A DNA stretch of 64,000 nt, taken from assembly GCA_025963285.1 (NCBI GenBank), contig JAOPUX010000097.1, positions 1 through 64,000 of the forward strand. The letters run 5' to 3'. The notes below the pieces were generated by a model. The model did no database searches and was not told the DNA's origin. It saw nothing but the letters and a program-made list of their open reading frames with translations. This document shows positions 8,669-17,628 of this stretch, one piece after another. A program made the position numbers and the translations under genes. Source of the stretch: Jatrophihabitans sp. Its GTDB lineage: Bacteria > Actinomycetota > Actinomycetes > Mycobacteriales > Jatrophihabitantaceae. The stretch's first letter is position 1; every line of letters starts with the position of its first letter.

Positions 8669-9517
8669 GTGAACGACGTCTCGGCTCTGGGTGAGCTGCT
8701 CGCGGCGCGCGGCGTCGTCGTGCTCTCCGGTGCGGGGCTCTCCACCGAGTCGGGGATCCCCGACTACCGCGGCCCGACCGGCGCCGCCCGCACCACGTCG
8801 CCGATGACGTATCAGCTCTTCGTCGGCGATGCCGCGGCCCGGCAGCGGTACTGGGCGCGCAGCTACCTCGGCTGGCGGCAGATCGCCGATGCCCGTCCCA
8901 ACGCCGGGCATTACGCGGTGGCCGAGCTGCAGCGGCAGGGGTTGCTCGACGGGATCATCACTCAGAACGTCGACGGGCTGCATCAGGCGGCCGGTGCGCT
9001 TGACGTGATCGAACTGCACGGCGGGCTGGAGCAGGTGGTCTGTCTCGGCTGCGGTGTGCTCGAGGGCCGCCGCTCGCTCGACGACCGGCTGCGCGCTGCC
9101 AACCCCGACTTCCGCGCGGTGGCCGCTGCGATCAACGCCGACGGCGACGTCGAACTGCCCGACGAGGCGCTGCAGGACTTCCGCGTCGTCGGCTGCCGGG
9201 TGTGCGACGACGGGCTGATCAAGCCCGATGTCGTCTTCTTCGGTGAGAACGTGCCGAGACCACGGGTGCAGGCCTGCTTCGACCTGGTCGACAACGCCGA
9301 ATCGCTGCTCGTGCTCGGCTCCTCGCTGACGGTCATGTCCGGGCTGCGTTTCGTGCGCCGGGCCGCCGCCAACGGCACCCCGGTGGCGATCGTCAACCAG
9401 GGGCCGACGCGCGGCGACGAGCTGGCGACGCTGCGCATCGATGCACCGCTGGGCGAGCTGCTCAGCGCGCTGGCCGGGCAGGGCGGCCTGGCCGGCCTCA
9501 GCGCCCGAGTGGGCTGA
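8669..9517 (+). CDS. Sir2-family NAD-dependent protein deacylase
   Basis: Sirtuin of 282 aa that removes acyl groups from lysines using NAD+. The NAD loop GAGLSTESGIPDYRG is at residues 21-35, TQNVDGLH at 98-105, catalytic His at 117 (ELHGG) and GSSLTVMSG near 224. The zinc site is Cys125-x2-Cys128 and Cys176-x2-Cys179. The segment between the cysteine pairs is a little longer than in CobB. The start GTG is supported by the -10-like TATCCT just upstream. The 3' end overlaps the convergent gene at 9498 by 20 bases. Targets are unknown. Confidence 0.92.
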   Translation: MNDVSALGELLAARGVVVLSGAGLSTESGIPDYRGPTGAARTTSPMTYQLFVGDAAARQRYWARSYLGWRQIADARPNAGHYAVAELQRQGLLDGIITQNVDGLHQAAGALDVIELHGGLEQVVCLGCGVLEGRRSLDDRLRAANPDFRAVAAAINADGDVELPDEALQDFRVVGCRVCDDGLIKPDVVFFGENVPRPRVQACFDLVDNAESLLVLGSSLTVMSGLRFVRRAAANGTPVAIVNQGPTRGDELATLRIDAPLGELLSALAGQGGLAGLSARVG

Positions 9518-9818
9518 CCGCGCTCGGGCTGGCGCAGTGGCGGATCAGCCAGCTGCTGCCGATCCGCCAGGCCAGCAGGGTGACGGCGGCGAGCGTGATC
9601 GTCACGGCCGCCGCAGAGGTGAGCCCGAGCAGCGCGCTGAGGGAGTAGACGGCCAGCGTCCACGGCAGGCTCAGGACGAAGAGCAGGAAGCCCGTGCCGT
9701 CGGCCGAGTGCCCGGCGAGGACCGAGGAGAGGCCCAGGGCGGCCGAGAGGTTGCCCGCGGTCACGACCGCCGCGGCCTTGCGCTGGACTAGCTGCACGAT
9801 GGGGAATCTACGCCGCAC
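9498..9818 (-). CDS. Small integral membrane protein
   Basis: A 106-aa hydrophobic protein with about three predicted membrane helices (around residues 42-60, 63-84 and possibly 15-35). Pattern and size remind me of the SCO4225-like membrane family, without certainty. The GTG start at 9818 is tentative, and an in-frame GTG seven codons later is also possible. Its end overlaps the sirtuin end. No function can be inferred. Confidence 0.55.
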   Translation of the reverse strand: MRRRFPIVQLVQRKAAAVVTAGNLSAALGLSSVLAGHSADGTGFLLFVLSLPWTLAVYSLSALLGLTSAAAVTITLAAVTLLAWRIGSSWLIRHCASPSAVSPLGR

Positions 9819-9861
9819 GACGGGGCATACCTACGACCCCAACCGGGTGGCTCGGAACAGA

Positions 9862-9867
9862 TACGCT
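9862..9867 (+). promoter_or_regulatory. Probable -10 element for a leaderless LysE-type gene transcript
   Basis: TACGCT ends six bases before the ATG at 9874, and no ribosome-binding site is present. It lies in the 55-base region shared with the divergent gene at 9818. Confidence 0.4.
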
Positions 9868-9873
9868 GCGGCC

Positions 9874-10485
9874 ATGCTCGTCTCTCTGGGGGCCTTCGCG
9901 ATCGCGGCGACGCTCATCGTGCTGCTGCCCGGCCCCGACACGCTGGTCGTCATCCGTGGTCTGCTCCGCGGCGGTCGTAGCCGCGGCCTCTCGACCACCC
10001 TGGGGGTGCTCTGCGGCCTCGTGCTCTGGGTGGCCGCCGCATCGCTCGGGCTCTCGGCCGTGCTGCGGGCGAGCAAGATCGGGTACGACATCCTGCGGGC
10101 AGTCGGTGCCGCCTACCTCATCTGGCTGGGCGTCCTCGCGCTGCGCACCCGCGGCACGGTGCCCTCCACCACGGACTCGCCCCGGCGCGAGCTGCTCGGC
10201 TCCGGCTACGTCGCCGGGCTGCTCACCGACCTGCTCAATCCGAAGGTCGGCGTCTTCTTCGTGACGTTCCTGCCCAGCTTCGTGCCGCAGGGGTACCCGG
10301 TGGGGGCCACCTGCCTGCTCTTCGGAGCGATCTTCGTGGTGCTCACCGGGCTCTACTTCGCGGTACTGCTCGCGCTGGCTCAGCGGGTCACCGGGTGGAT
10401 GACCGAGCCCCGGATCCGTCGCCGGCTGGACACCGTCACCGGCACCGTGCTCGTCGGCCTGGGGCTGCGTCTCGCGATCGACTAG
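9874..10485 (+). CDS. LysE/RhtB-family amino-acid exporter
   Basis: Inner-membrane exporter of 203 aa with six predicted helices. It begins LVSLGAFAIAATLIVLLPGP; the PGPDTLVV motif and the later DLLNPKVGVFF motif are characteristic of the LysE/RhtB/YggA family. It probably exports amino acids or analogues such as homoserine lactone; the substrate is not predictable. I placed the start at the ATG at 9874, since the family begins at this point and a -10-like TACGCT is six bases upstream. Upstream in-frame codons give an unlike, basic extension. Confidence 0.87.
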   Translation: MLVSLGAFAIAATLIVLLPGPDTLVVIRGLLRGGRSRGLSTTLGVLCGLVLWVAAASLGLSAVLRASKIGYDILRAVGAAYLIWLGVLALRTRGTVPSTTDSPRRELLGSGYVAGLLTDLLNPKVGVFFVTFLPSFVPQGYPVGATCLLFGAIFVVLTGLYFAVLLALAQRVTGWMTEPRIRRRLDTVTGTVLVGLGLRLAID

Positions 10486-10606
10486 CGCCAGGTTGGGGCT
10501 TTCACTGGCGTAACACCCATATCTTGGGTAACAATGGCATCACACATCCTCGTTGCACGACGGAGCGCTGGGGAAGGCGAAACCGTCGAGACAGCGGAGG
10601 TGTGCG

Positions 10607-11119
10607 ATGACGACTACGCGCGCGAGTTCCCACACCAGGGGCGTCGTGTTCATGCACTGCTGCCCATCTGCGGTCGCCCCGCACGTCGAGTGGGCGCTGG
10701 CCGGTGAGATCGGCCGCCCGGTGCGGCTCGAGTGGACCGCCCAGCCCGTCACGCCGATGCACCTGCGTGCCGAGGCGTCGTGGAGTGGTCCGATCGGCAC
10801 CGCCGCCCGGCTGGCCGGTGCGCTGCGCGCCTGGCCGATGCTCGTCTTCGAGGTCACCGAGGACGGCACCAGCAGCAGTGACGGTGAGCGGCTCGCCTAC
10901 GTGCCCGGCCGCGGCTTCCACCGCAGCACCGTCTCGGCCAACGGTGACGTGATGGTGGGTGAGGAGCGGCTACGTGGGCTGCTTGCCCGGGCGCGCACCG
11001 CCGACGACTACGCCCACGGCCTGGCTGAACTGCTCGGCACCGCCTGGGATGCCGAGCTCGAGCCCTACCGTCTCGGTGGCGACGGCGCCCCGGTGTCGCT
11101 GCTCCACCAGGTCGTCTGA
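10607..11119 (+). CDS. DUF3145 protein, conserved in actinobacteria
   Basis: A 170-aa soluble protein matching the actinobacterial DUF3145 family (HTRGVVFMHCCPSAVAPHVEWAL near the N-terminus, W-rich middle, conserved LDAELE-like end). Function unknown. In Streptomyces a member lies close to the fabD-fabF genes, and here it is about 1.2 kb from the end of the fatty-acid operon, so the neighbourhood is partly conserved. The ATG at 10607 is chosen because GGAGG stands nine bases upstream; the frame is open 18 codons further up. Confidence 0.85.
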   Translation: MTTTRASSHTRGVVFMHCCPSAVAPHVEWALAGEIGRPVRLEWTAQPVTPMHLRAEASWSGPIGTAARLAGALRAWPMLVFEVTEDGTSSSDGERLAYVPGRGFHRSTVSANGDVMVGEERLRGLLARARTADDYAHGLAELLGTAWDAELEPYRLGGDGAPVSLLHQVV

Positions 11120-11149
11120 GCCGAGCCCTCCCCGCGGGTCGCCACCCAG

Positions 11150-12334
11150 CTACGCGGCGGGTTCAGGCCGCGTGTGCCAGAGGCTGGTCAACGCGGCCAG
11201 GCTGAGCAGCGCGATGATCACGGCGAAGACCTCCCCGGTGTGGGCCAGTCCGTAGGCGCGGGTGCCGATCCCGACACCCACCACGGGTAGCGAGATGCCG
11301 ACGTAGCAGATGGCGAAGAAGGTCGAGGCGACGCCGCCGCGCTGGTGCTCGGGGCTGGCGCCGGTGACCGAGCCGAGCGCGGCGCGGAAGCTCAGTCCCT
11401 GGCCGAGGCCGGAGACGATGCCGCCGGCCACGAGCAGCGGCAGTGACGACGCCGCGATCGACGAGCCCACACCGGCGATACCCACGACCAGGGTGCCGGT
11501 GCCGGCGAGCAGAGCCGTCTCGGTAGGCACCCTGGCCGAGGCCAGCTGCCCGGCCGCGGAGGCAGCGAAGACGCTGAAGACCACCAGGCCCGTGAGCGCC
11601 GGGTTGTGGTGGCCGAGTAGGGCCAGCACCGCCGGGCAGACGGCGGTGAAGAGACCGAGTACTGCGAAGCCGGCGAAGCCCGCGGTGCCGGCCTGCACGA
11701 GCACGGCTCGGGCCTGCGCCGGCACCTGCAGCCGCTGCACTCGAAGGCGCCGCGGCCGCACGACCTCGACGGGCTCGGGGATCGCCAGGATCGCCGCGGT
11801 GGCCAGCACGATCAGCCCGAGATGCACGGCGAAGCTGGTGCGCAGGGGCGCAGCGACGAAGCGGGCGAGCAGCCCTCCGATCAGCGGGCCCAGGCCGAGG
11901 CCGCCGATGTTGGCCACCGCAGCGATCAGGCTGGCGCGCAGCTGCCCGCCCGGACGGGCGAAGTCGGCGAGCGTCGCGGTGGCCGTCCCGGTGAAGATCC
12001 CGGCGGAGAGGCCGGAGAGCAGGCGGCCGAGCAGCAGCAGCCCGACGCCGTCGGAGTGGACCCCGCCGACGACGAGGAAGACCACCGACGAGAGCGCGGA
12101 GACGGCCAACCCCGCCAGCAGCACTGGCCGGCGTCCGACGGTGTCCGACGCCCGCCCGACGAGCAGCAGCGCGGCCAGCACCCCTACCGCGTACATCGCG
12201 AAGACGACCGTCACCGTCAGCGGCCCGAAGTCGAACCGCTCCTCGTAGGCCGGGTAGAGCGGGGTCGGCAGGGTGGTACCGATCATCGTCGCCGTGAAGG
12301 CGAAGGCGGTGAACCAGAAGGCGCGGCGAGGCAT
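11150..12334 (-). CDS. MFS transporter
   Basis: Major-facilitator transporter of 394 aa with about 12 membrane helices. The inter-helix 2-3 loop GRASDTVGRRPVLLAG is the MFS signature, and SGLSAGIFTGTATA fits motif B/C of drug-efflux types. It is probably a drug or metabolite exporter; the substrate is unknown. Start is ATG at 12334; a GTG directly before it (12337) is equally possible. It lies on the same strand as, and downstream of, the accD gene, but the hairpin at 12351-12387 separates it from the fatty-acid operon. Confidence 0.86.
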   Translation of the reverse strand: MPRRAFWFTAFAFTATMIGTTLPTPLYPAYEERFDFGPLTVTVVFAMYAVGVLAALLLVGRASDTVGRRPVLLAGLAVSALSSVVFLVVGGVHSDGVGLLLLGRLLSGLSAGIFTGTATATLADFARPGGQLRASLIAAVANIGGLGLGPLIGGLLARFVAAPLRTSFAVHLGLIVLATAAILAIPEPVEVVRPRRLRVQRLQVPAQARAVLVQAGTAGFAGFAVLGLFTAVCPAVLALLGHHNPALTGLVVFSVFAASAAGQLASARVPTETALLAGTGTLVVGIAGVGSSIAASSLPLLVAGGIVSGLGQGLSFRAALGSVTGASPEHQRGGVASTFFAICYVGISLPVVGVGIGTRAYGLAHTGEVFAVIIALLSLAALTSLWHTRPEPAA

Positions 12335-12350
12335 CACCCCAGCCTAGGCA

Positions 12351-12387
12351 ATCCCGCCTCTGGGTTCAGGCAACCTCAGAGCGGGAT
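12351..12387 (-). terminator. Terminator hairpin at the end of the fab-accD operon
   Basis: The arms 12351-12366 and 12372-12387 pair as CGGGAT, CAGAG and AACC blocks, with one single-base bulge on each side and a five-base loop. The hairpin includes the accD stop codon. No U-tract follows. Confidence 0.55.
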
Positions 12388-13785
12388 GTTGCCGTGCGCG
12401 CCGCGCCCTGCCGGTACGGCGGCGAGGGCCTCGGCCAGGGCCGCGCGGGTGTGCACCGGCTCCAGCAGCTCGTCGACGACGCCCAGCTCCATCGCCCGGC
12501 CGACACCGCCGGCGATCTCCGCGTGTTCGATCGCCAGCTGCGCGTGCAGAGCCTCGCGCTCGCCGGCCGGTGCCGCTGCGAGGCGCTTGCGGTGCAGGAT
12601 GCCCACGGCCGCCGAGGCGCCCATCACGGCCACCTCCGCACCCGGCCAGGCGAAGACGCGGTCGGCGCCCAGGGAGCGGGAGTTCATGGCGATGTAGGCC
12701 CCGCCGTAGGTCTTGCGGGTGACGAGCGTGACGCGGGGCACGACCGACTCGCCGAAGGCATGCAGCAACTTTGCGCCGCGGCGGACGATGCCGTCCCACT
12801 CCTGGCCGACGCCGGGCAGGTAGCCGGGGACGTCGACGAGCACGACGAGCGGCACCCCGAAGGCGTCGCACATCCGCACGAAGCGGGCCGCCTTCTCCGC
12901 CGACGGTGAGTCGAGGCAGCCGCCGAGGCGGAGCGGGTTGTTCGCGATCACGCCGACCGTGCGGCCGGTGAGCCGCCCCAGCCCGGTGACGATGTTCGGG
13001 GCCCAGCGGGCGTGCATCTCGAGGAAGGTGCCCTCGTCGAGGACGGCGTCGACGAGCGGGTGCACGTCGTAGGCCCGCTTGGGGTTCTCCGGCAGCAACT
13101 GGGCGAGGTCGCGCTCCGGGCCGACGAGCGAGATGTCGAAGCTGCCCTGCTGGGCGAGCAGCGTCGCGGCGGCCCGGGCGCTGTCCAGCGCGTCGTCCTC
13201 CGTGGCGGTGACGATGTGCACCACGCCGCTGCGGCGGCCGTGGGTGTCCGGGCCGCCGAGGGACTCCATGTCCACGTTCTCGCCGGTGACCGAGCGGACG
13301 ACGTCCGGCCCGGTGACGAAGACGCGCCCACCCGTCGACATGATCACCAGGTCGGTGAGGGCGGGGCCGTAGGCCGCGCCCCCGGCTGCGGGGCCGAGCA
13401 CCACCGAGAGCTGCGGAACGCGCCCCGAGGCGCGGATCATCGCCTGGAAGACGAGGCCCACGGCGTGCAGCGCCTCGACACCCTCGGCCAGCCGTGCGCC
13501 GCCGGAGTGCCAGAGCCCGATCACCGGCACCCGCTCGCGGACGGCGGCGTCGATCGCGTCGACGATGTGCAGGCAGCCCTCAGTGCCCATGGCGCCACCC
13601 ATCACGGTGGCGTCGGTGCAGAAGGCGATCGCGGGGGCACCGTTGATCAGCCCGCGGGCGGCGAAGACGCCGCTGCGGTCGCGGGGGGCCAGTTCCACGA
13701 GGGAACCGGCATCGAAGAGCTTGCCGAGGCGGAACTCGGGGTCGCGCGGGTCGATCTCGATCTCGCTGACTGCCAGTGCGCTCAT
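12376..13785 (-). CDS. Acyl-CoA carboxylase carboxyltransferase (beta) subunit, AccD6-like
   Basis: A 469-aa carboxyltransferase of the acetyl/propionyl-CoA carboxylase beta family, which moves CO2 from biotin to acyl-CoA to give malonyl-CoA or methylmalonyl-CoA. It spans both crotonase-like halves: GLWHSGGARLAEGVEALHAVG, GPAAGGAAYGPALTDL (oxyanion Gly-Gly), and in the second half LVDVPGYLPGVGQE and YGGAYIAMNSRSLGAD. The position behind fabF matches accD6 of the mycobacterial FAS-II operon, so malonyl-CoA supply for FabD is the likely task. The biotin carboxylase subunit is not in the window. AGGAGG precedes the ATG by six bases. Confidence 0.92.
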   Translation of the reverse strand: MSALAVSEIEIDPRDPEFRLGKLFDAGSLVELAPRDRSGVFAARGLINGAPAIAFCTDATVMGGAMGTEGCLHIVDAIDAAVRERVPVIGLWHSGGARLAEGVEALHAVGLVFQAMIRASGRVPQLSVVLGPAAGGAAYGPALTDLVIMSTGGRVFVTGPDVVRSVTGENVDMESLGGPDTHGRRSGVVHIVTATEDDALDSARAAATLLAQQGSFDISLVGPERDLAQLLPENPKRAYDVHPLVDAVLDEGTFLEMHARWAPNIVTGLGRLTGRTVGVIANNPLRLGGCLDSPSAEKAARFVRMCDAFGVPLVVLVDVPGYLPGVGQEWDGIVRRGAKLLHAFGESVVPRVTLVTRKTYGGAYIAMNSRSLGADRVFAWPGAEVAVMGASAAVGILHRKRLAAAPAGEREALHAQLAIEHAEIAGGVGRAMELGVVDELLEPVHTRAALAEALAAVPAGRGAHGNIPL

Positions 13786-13807
13786 GCGTGCCTCCTGATG
13801 TTCACGA

Positions 13808-15046
13808 CTACGCCTTGCGGAAGAGCAGCGAGGCGTTGTGGCCGCCGAAGCCGAAGGAGTCGTTGATCGCGACGTCGACCTTCATGGCCCTCGGCTCGCG
13901 GATGGCGACGTCGACGGCGAGCTCGTCGTCGGGGTCCTCGAGGTTGATCGTGGCCGGCACGAGGTCGTTCTTGATGGTCAGCACGGTGGCGATGGCCTCG
14001 ATGGCGCCGGCCGCGCCGAGCAGGTGACCGGTCATCGACTTGGTGCCGGTGACGACGGTGTCCGAGCCGAAGAGCTGGGCGATGGCGCCGGCCTCGCCCA
14101 TGTCGCCCACCGGGGTGGACGTGGCGTGGGCGTTGACGTGCACCACGTCGTCGTAGCTGGCGCCGGAGCGTTCGACGGCCAGCCGCAGCGCGCGGATCTG
14201 GCCGGCCTGGTCGGGCTGGACCATGTCGTAGGCATCCGACGTCACGCCCGCGCCCGCCAGGATCGCGTAGGGCGTGCGGCCGCGGGCGGCGGCACTGGAC
14301 GCGCGTTCGAGCACGAGCACGCCGGAGCCCTCGCCGAGGACGAAGCCGTCGCGGCCCTTGTCCCACGGCCGTGAGGCGCGCAGCGGCTCGTCGTTGCGTG
14401 TGGACATCGCCCGCATCTGCGCGAAGCCGGCGATGTTGAGCGGGTGAATGCAGGCCTCGGTGCCGCCGACCACCACGACGTCCGCGCGGTCGAGCTGCAG
14501 CAGGTCGAGGCCGAAGGCGATCGCCTCTGAGCCGGAGGCGCAGGCGCTGACCGTGGTGTGCACGCCGGCCTGGGCGCCGATCTCCAGCCCGACGTACGCG
14601 GCCGGGCCGTTGGGCATGTTCATCGGGATCATCAGCGGCGAGATCCGCGACGGGCCCTTGTCGAGCAGGATGTCGTACTGCTGCAGCAGGCTCGTGACGC
14701 CACCGATGCCGGTGCCGATCACCACTGCCACCCGGGTGCCGTCGAGGCCGTTCTCCTCGGCGCGCCCGGTGAATCCGGCGTCGGCCCACGCCTCGCGGGC
14801 GGCCACGATGGCGGCCTGCTCGGCGCGGTCGAGCCTTCGTGCCTGCACCCGCGGCAGCACCTCGGTGGGGTCGACGGCCATCGGTGCGGCGATCCGCACG
14901 CTCAGCTCGGCGTACCGCTCCTCGGTGAGGGCCACGACCCCGGACCGGCCTGCGAGCAGGCCGGCCCAGAACGTCGCCACGTCGCCGCCGATCGGCGTGG
15001 TGGCGCCGAGCCCGGTGACAACGATGTCGTCAGTGCGCACAGACAT
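13808..15046 (-). CDS. fabF: 3-oxoacyl-ACP synthase II
   Basis: Elongating ketosynthase of type II fatty-acid synthesis, condensing acyl-ACP with malonyl-ACP. 412 aa, the usual length. Catalytic residues are Cys169 (VSACASGSEAI), His307 (VNAHATSTPVGD) and His341 (KSMTGHLLGAAG), with the terminal loop SFGFGGHNASL. It starts four bases after the acpP stop, and accD follows 22 bases downstream. Only one FabF copy is present, unlike the kasA-kasB pair of mycobacteria. Confidence 0.96.
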   Translation of the reverse strand: MSVRTDDIVVTGLGATTPIGGDVATFWAGLLAGRSGVVALTEERYAELSVRIAAPMAVDPTEVLPRVQARRLDRAEQAAIVAAREAWADAGFTGRAEENGLDGTRVAVVIGTGIGGVTSLLQQYDILLDKGPSRISPLMIPMNMPNGPAAYVGLEIGAQAGVHTTVSACASGSEAIAFGLDLLQLDRADVVVVGGTEACIHPLNIAGFAQMRAMSTRNDEPLRASRPWDKGRDGFVLGEGSGVLVLERASSAAARGRTPYAILAGAGVTSDAYDMVQPDQAGQIRALRLAVERSGASYDDVVHVNAHATSTPVGDMGEAGAIAQLFGSDTVVTGTKSMTGHLLGAAGAIEAIATVLTIKNDLVPATINLEDPDDELAVDVAIREPRAMKVDVAINDSFGFGGHNASLLFRKA

Positions 15047-15050
15047 GAAA

Positions 15051-15293
15051 TCAGGCGTTCGACTCGATGTAGTGCACGGCGTCGCCCACGGTCTTGAGCT
15101 TGGGTAGCTCGTCGTCGGGGATCTTCACACCGAACTTCTCCTCGGCCGCCATCGCCACCTCGACCATCGAGAGGGAGTCGACGTCCAGGTCGTCGGTGAA
15201 GCTCTTCTCGTCGGTGACGTCGCCCGGCGAGACGTCGGCGACCTCCTCGAGAATCTCGGCGAGTCCTGCGCGGATCTCTTCGACACTGGCCAC
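15051..15293 (-). CDS. acpP: Acyl carrier protein
   Basis: An 80-aa acidic four-helix carrier protein that shuttles growing acyl chains on a phosphopantetheine arm. Ser40 in DLDVDSLSMVEV is the attachment site. The GTG at 15293 (MASVEEIRAGL) is selected because it gives the normal ACP length and AAGGGAA stands about 12 bases upstream. An ATG 96 bases further up would add a foreign, low-complexity leader. It lies between fabH (67-base gap) and fabF. Confidence 0.95.
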   Translation of the reverse strand: MASVEEIRAGLAEILEEVADVSPGDVTDEKSFTDDLDVDSLSMVEVAMAAEEKFGVKIPDDELPKLKTVGDAVHYIESNA

Positions 15294-15360
15294 GGGTAAT
15301 CGGTTCCCTTCGGTTGGGTGATACAGCGGTAGGTGGTGATTGGTGGTGATGGACGGAGAT

Positions 15361-16329
15361 TCAGGGGGCCAGCACGACCTGTGCGGCATAGGAGAGCCCC
15401 GAGCCGAAGCCCAGGATCAGGACGGGCGCGCCGGAGGGGATCTCGCCGTGCTCCACCATCCGCGACAGCGCGAGGGGGATGGTGGCGGCCGAGGTGTTGC
15501 CGGAGGTGACGATGTCCTTAGCCACGATGACGTCCGGCGCGTCGAGGCGGCGCGCGATGGCGTCGATGATCCGCAGGTTGGCCTGGTGCGGCACGAAGGC
15601 GGCGAGGTCACGTGGTGCCACGCCAGCGCGGCGGCAGGCCTCGAGAGCGATCGGCGCCATCTGGCTGGTGGCCCAGCGGTAGACGGCCTGCCCCTCCTGA
15701 CGGAAGAACCGGGTGGAGACGTCGATGGCCACCGTGTCGTGCTGCGCGCCGTCGCTGCCCCACACGACCGGGCCGATACCGATGGTCTCCGACGGGCCGA
15801 CCACGGCGGCTCCGGCACCGTCGCCGAGGATGATGCAGGTGCTGCGATCGGCCATGTCGATCCAGCCGGAGAAGCGCTCCGAGGCGACGACGAGGGCGTT
15901 GCGGGCCTGCCCGGTCTGCACGGCGGCCGTCGCGGCGTTGAACGCGTAGACGAAGCCCGAGCAGCCGGAGTTCACGTCGTAGGCGCCGGGTGCGGCGATA
16001 CCGAGGCGGGTGGCCAGCTGGGGCGCGGCGGCAGGCACCGGGGTGGGCATCGTGCAGGAGGCCACGATCACCAGGTCGACCTCGGCGAGGTCCACGCCGC
16101 TGTTGGCCAGCGCCTTGCTCGCCGCCATCTCGGCCATGTCGACGACGGTCTCGTCGTCGTCACACCAACGCCGCTCGGCGATGCCGACCCGGGACTTGAT
16201 CCACTCGTCGTCGGTGTCGACGCCGCGGGCGATCAGGTCGGCGTTGGTGATCACGTTGGCCGGGCGGTAGTGGCCGAGGCCCAGGATGCGGGTACCGACC
16301 GGGCCCTCGACGGACTTGAGTGCCGTCAT
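15361..16329 (-). CDS. fabH: 3-oxoacyl-ACP synthase III
   Basis: Initiating ketosynthase that condenses an acyl-CoA starter with malonyl-ACP. 322 aa. The catalytic triad is Cys123 (NSGCSGF), His248 (VPHQANLRI) and Asn278 (SGNTSAAT). GDGAGA and the C-terminal GFGSGLSYAA complete the family pattern. Its ATG overlaps the fabD stop (TGATG). Chain-length preference (acetyl or branched starters, or long-chain as in mycobacteria) cannot be read from the sequence. Confidence 0.95.
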   Translation of the reverse strand: MTALKSVEGPVGTRILGLGHYRPANVITNADLIARGVDTDDEWIKSRVGIAERRWCDDDETVVDMAEMAASKALANSGVDLAEVDLVIVASCTMPTPVPAAAPQLATRLGIAAPGAYDVNSGCSGFVYAFNAATAAVQTGQARNALVVASERFSGWIDMADRSTCIILGDGAGAAVVGPSETIGIGPVVWGSDGAQHDTVAIDVSTRFFRQEGQAVYRWATSQMAPIALEACRRAGVAPRDLAAFVPHQANLRIIDAIARRLDAPDVIVAKDIVTSGNTSAATIPLALSRMVEHGEIPSGAPVLILGFGSGLSYAAQVVLAP

Positions 16330-17516
16330 CAGTAGTCGCCTCCGTCGTGGTGTGCGCCGTCATGGAGGCGGACGAGGGGGAGACCGGCCGCGACGATGTC
16401 GCCGTCGCTGCGCAGCCACTCGGCGAGCACGCCCGCCTGCGGGGCCACGATCTCGTGGTCGTCGCGGTTGGTGGCGATGGTGCCGAGCCGGGTGCCGCGG
16501 GCCACCGCGCTGCCCTCGTCGACCCCGTCGGCACGGGTGAAGACGCCCTTGGCCGGCGTGACGACGATCCGGAACTCCGGGGTGTGCTCACCCTGGCCGT
16601 GCTGGGCTCGGCTGGTGATCATCACCCGCGCCGTCTCCAGGTCGGCGGGCGACTTGATCGCGAGCAGCTCGATGCCGGGCAGTTCCCGCTTGGCAATCGC
16701 GGTGAGGGTGCCGGCCGGGGCCAGCTCGATGGCCGCGGTGACGCCGAGGTCGGCGCAGGTGCGCAGGCAGAGGTCCCAGCGCACCGGCAGGGTGACCTGC
16801 CGCACGAGCCGGGCCACCAGGTCCGGGCCCGTGACCACCGCGGAGCCGTCGGCGTTGGAGAGCAGGATCGGGCGCGGGTCGGCCGGGCGCAGCGTGGCCG
16901 ACCACTCGGCCAGTGCCGCCTCGGCCGGGGCCATGTACCGGGTGTGGAACGCGCCGGCCACCGGCAGGGCCCGCACCCGGGCGCCGCCGGGCGGGTCTGC
17001 TGCGAGCGCCGCCAAGGCCTCCATCGACCCGGCCGCCACGATCTGGCCGGTGGCGTTGCGGTTGGCGGCGGTGAGGCCGAGCGCCTCGATGCCGGCCACC
17101 ACGGCCTCGGTGTCACCGCCCAGCAGCGCGGACATCCCGGTCGGCGCCAGCGCGCACGCAGCGGCCATCTCGGCGCCGCGGCGGGCGGCGAGGGCCACAG
17201 CCTCGACCGGGGTCAGCGCGCCGGAGACCGCGGCTGCGGTGAGCTCGCCGACGCTGTGCCCGGCCACCACGCGATCGGTGTCGACCTCCAGCCCGAGCCG
17301 GGTGGAGACCACGAGCCCGAGCGCCACCAGCAGCGGCTGGGTGACCGCGGTGTCCTTGATCTCGTCGGCGTCCGCGGTGGTGCCGAGGCGGAGCAGATCG
17401 AGCCCGGCGGCCTCGCCGAACTCACCGAGCTGCTCGGTGACGCCGGGCAGCTCCAGCCAGGGGGCGAGCATTCCGGGCGTCTGCGATCCCTGTCCTGGTG
17501 CGAAGAGTGCGATCAC
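16329..17516 (-). CDS. fabD: Malonyl-CoA:ACP transacylase with C-terminal degenerate biotinyl/lipoyl-like domain
   Basis: Residues 1 to about 305 are a normal FabD that loads malonyl from CoA onto ACP: GQGSQTPGM at 9-17, nucleophile Ser88 in GHSVGE, His191 in GAFHTRYM. The protein then continues for about 90 residues. Residues 315-386 read like a biotin/lipoyl carrier fold: a VVTPAKGVF strand, GTRLGTI, a hairpin ATNRDDHEI where biotin proteins have EAMKMENEI, then VAPQAGVL and GDIVAAGLPLVRL. The biotin lysine is replaced by Arg351, so it should not be biotinylated. Typical FabD proteins are about 310 aa. The stop overlaps the fabH start. The extension is in frame and compositionally like the rest. 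Confidence 0.92.
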   Translation of the reverse strand: MIALFAPGQGSQTPGMLAPWLELPGVTEQLGEFGEAAGLDLLRLGTTADADEIKDTAVTQPLLVALGLVVSTRLGLEVDTDRVVAGHSVGELTAAAVSGALTPVEAVALAARRGAEMAAACALAPTGMSALLGGDTEAVVAGIEALGLTAANRNATGQIVAAGSMEALAALAADPPGGARVRALPVAGAFHTRYMAPAEAALAEWSATLRPADPRPILLSNADGSAVVTGPDLVARLVRQVTLPVRWDLCLRTCADLGVTAAIELAPAGTLTAIAKRELPGIELLAIKSPADLETARVMITSRAQHGQGEHTPEFRIVVTPAKGVFTRADGVDEGSAVARGTRLGTIATNRDDHEIVAPQAGVLAEWLRSDGDIVAAGLPLVRLHDGAHHDGGDY

Positions 17517-17628
17517 CCTTCAACCATCCCCGTACGGACCCCGATCCGGCGAGGACGACACGGACAGTCTTTCGTGACTGCTGCTGTGGGATTCCTACAG
17601 GTGGCCAGGAGGAACAACGGCGTTTCTG

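Noticed and set aside
10505-10530. Small inverted repeats after the LysE-type gene (CGCCAG/CTGGCG and ACCCA/TGGGT)
   Set aside because: Stems of five to six bases with a long loop or no tail. They could be a terminator or operator, but the support is too weak for a feature.
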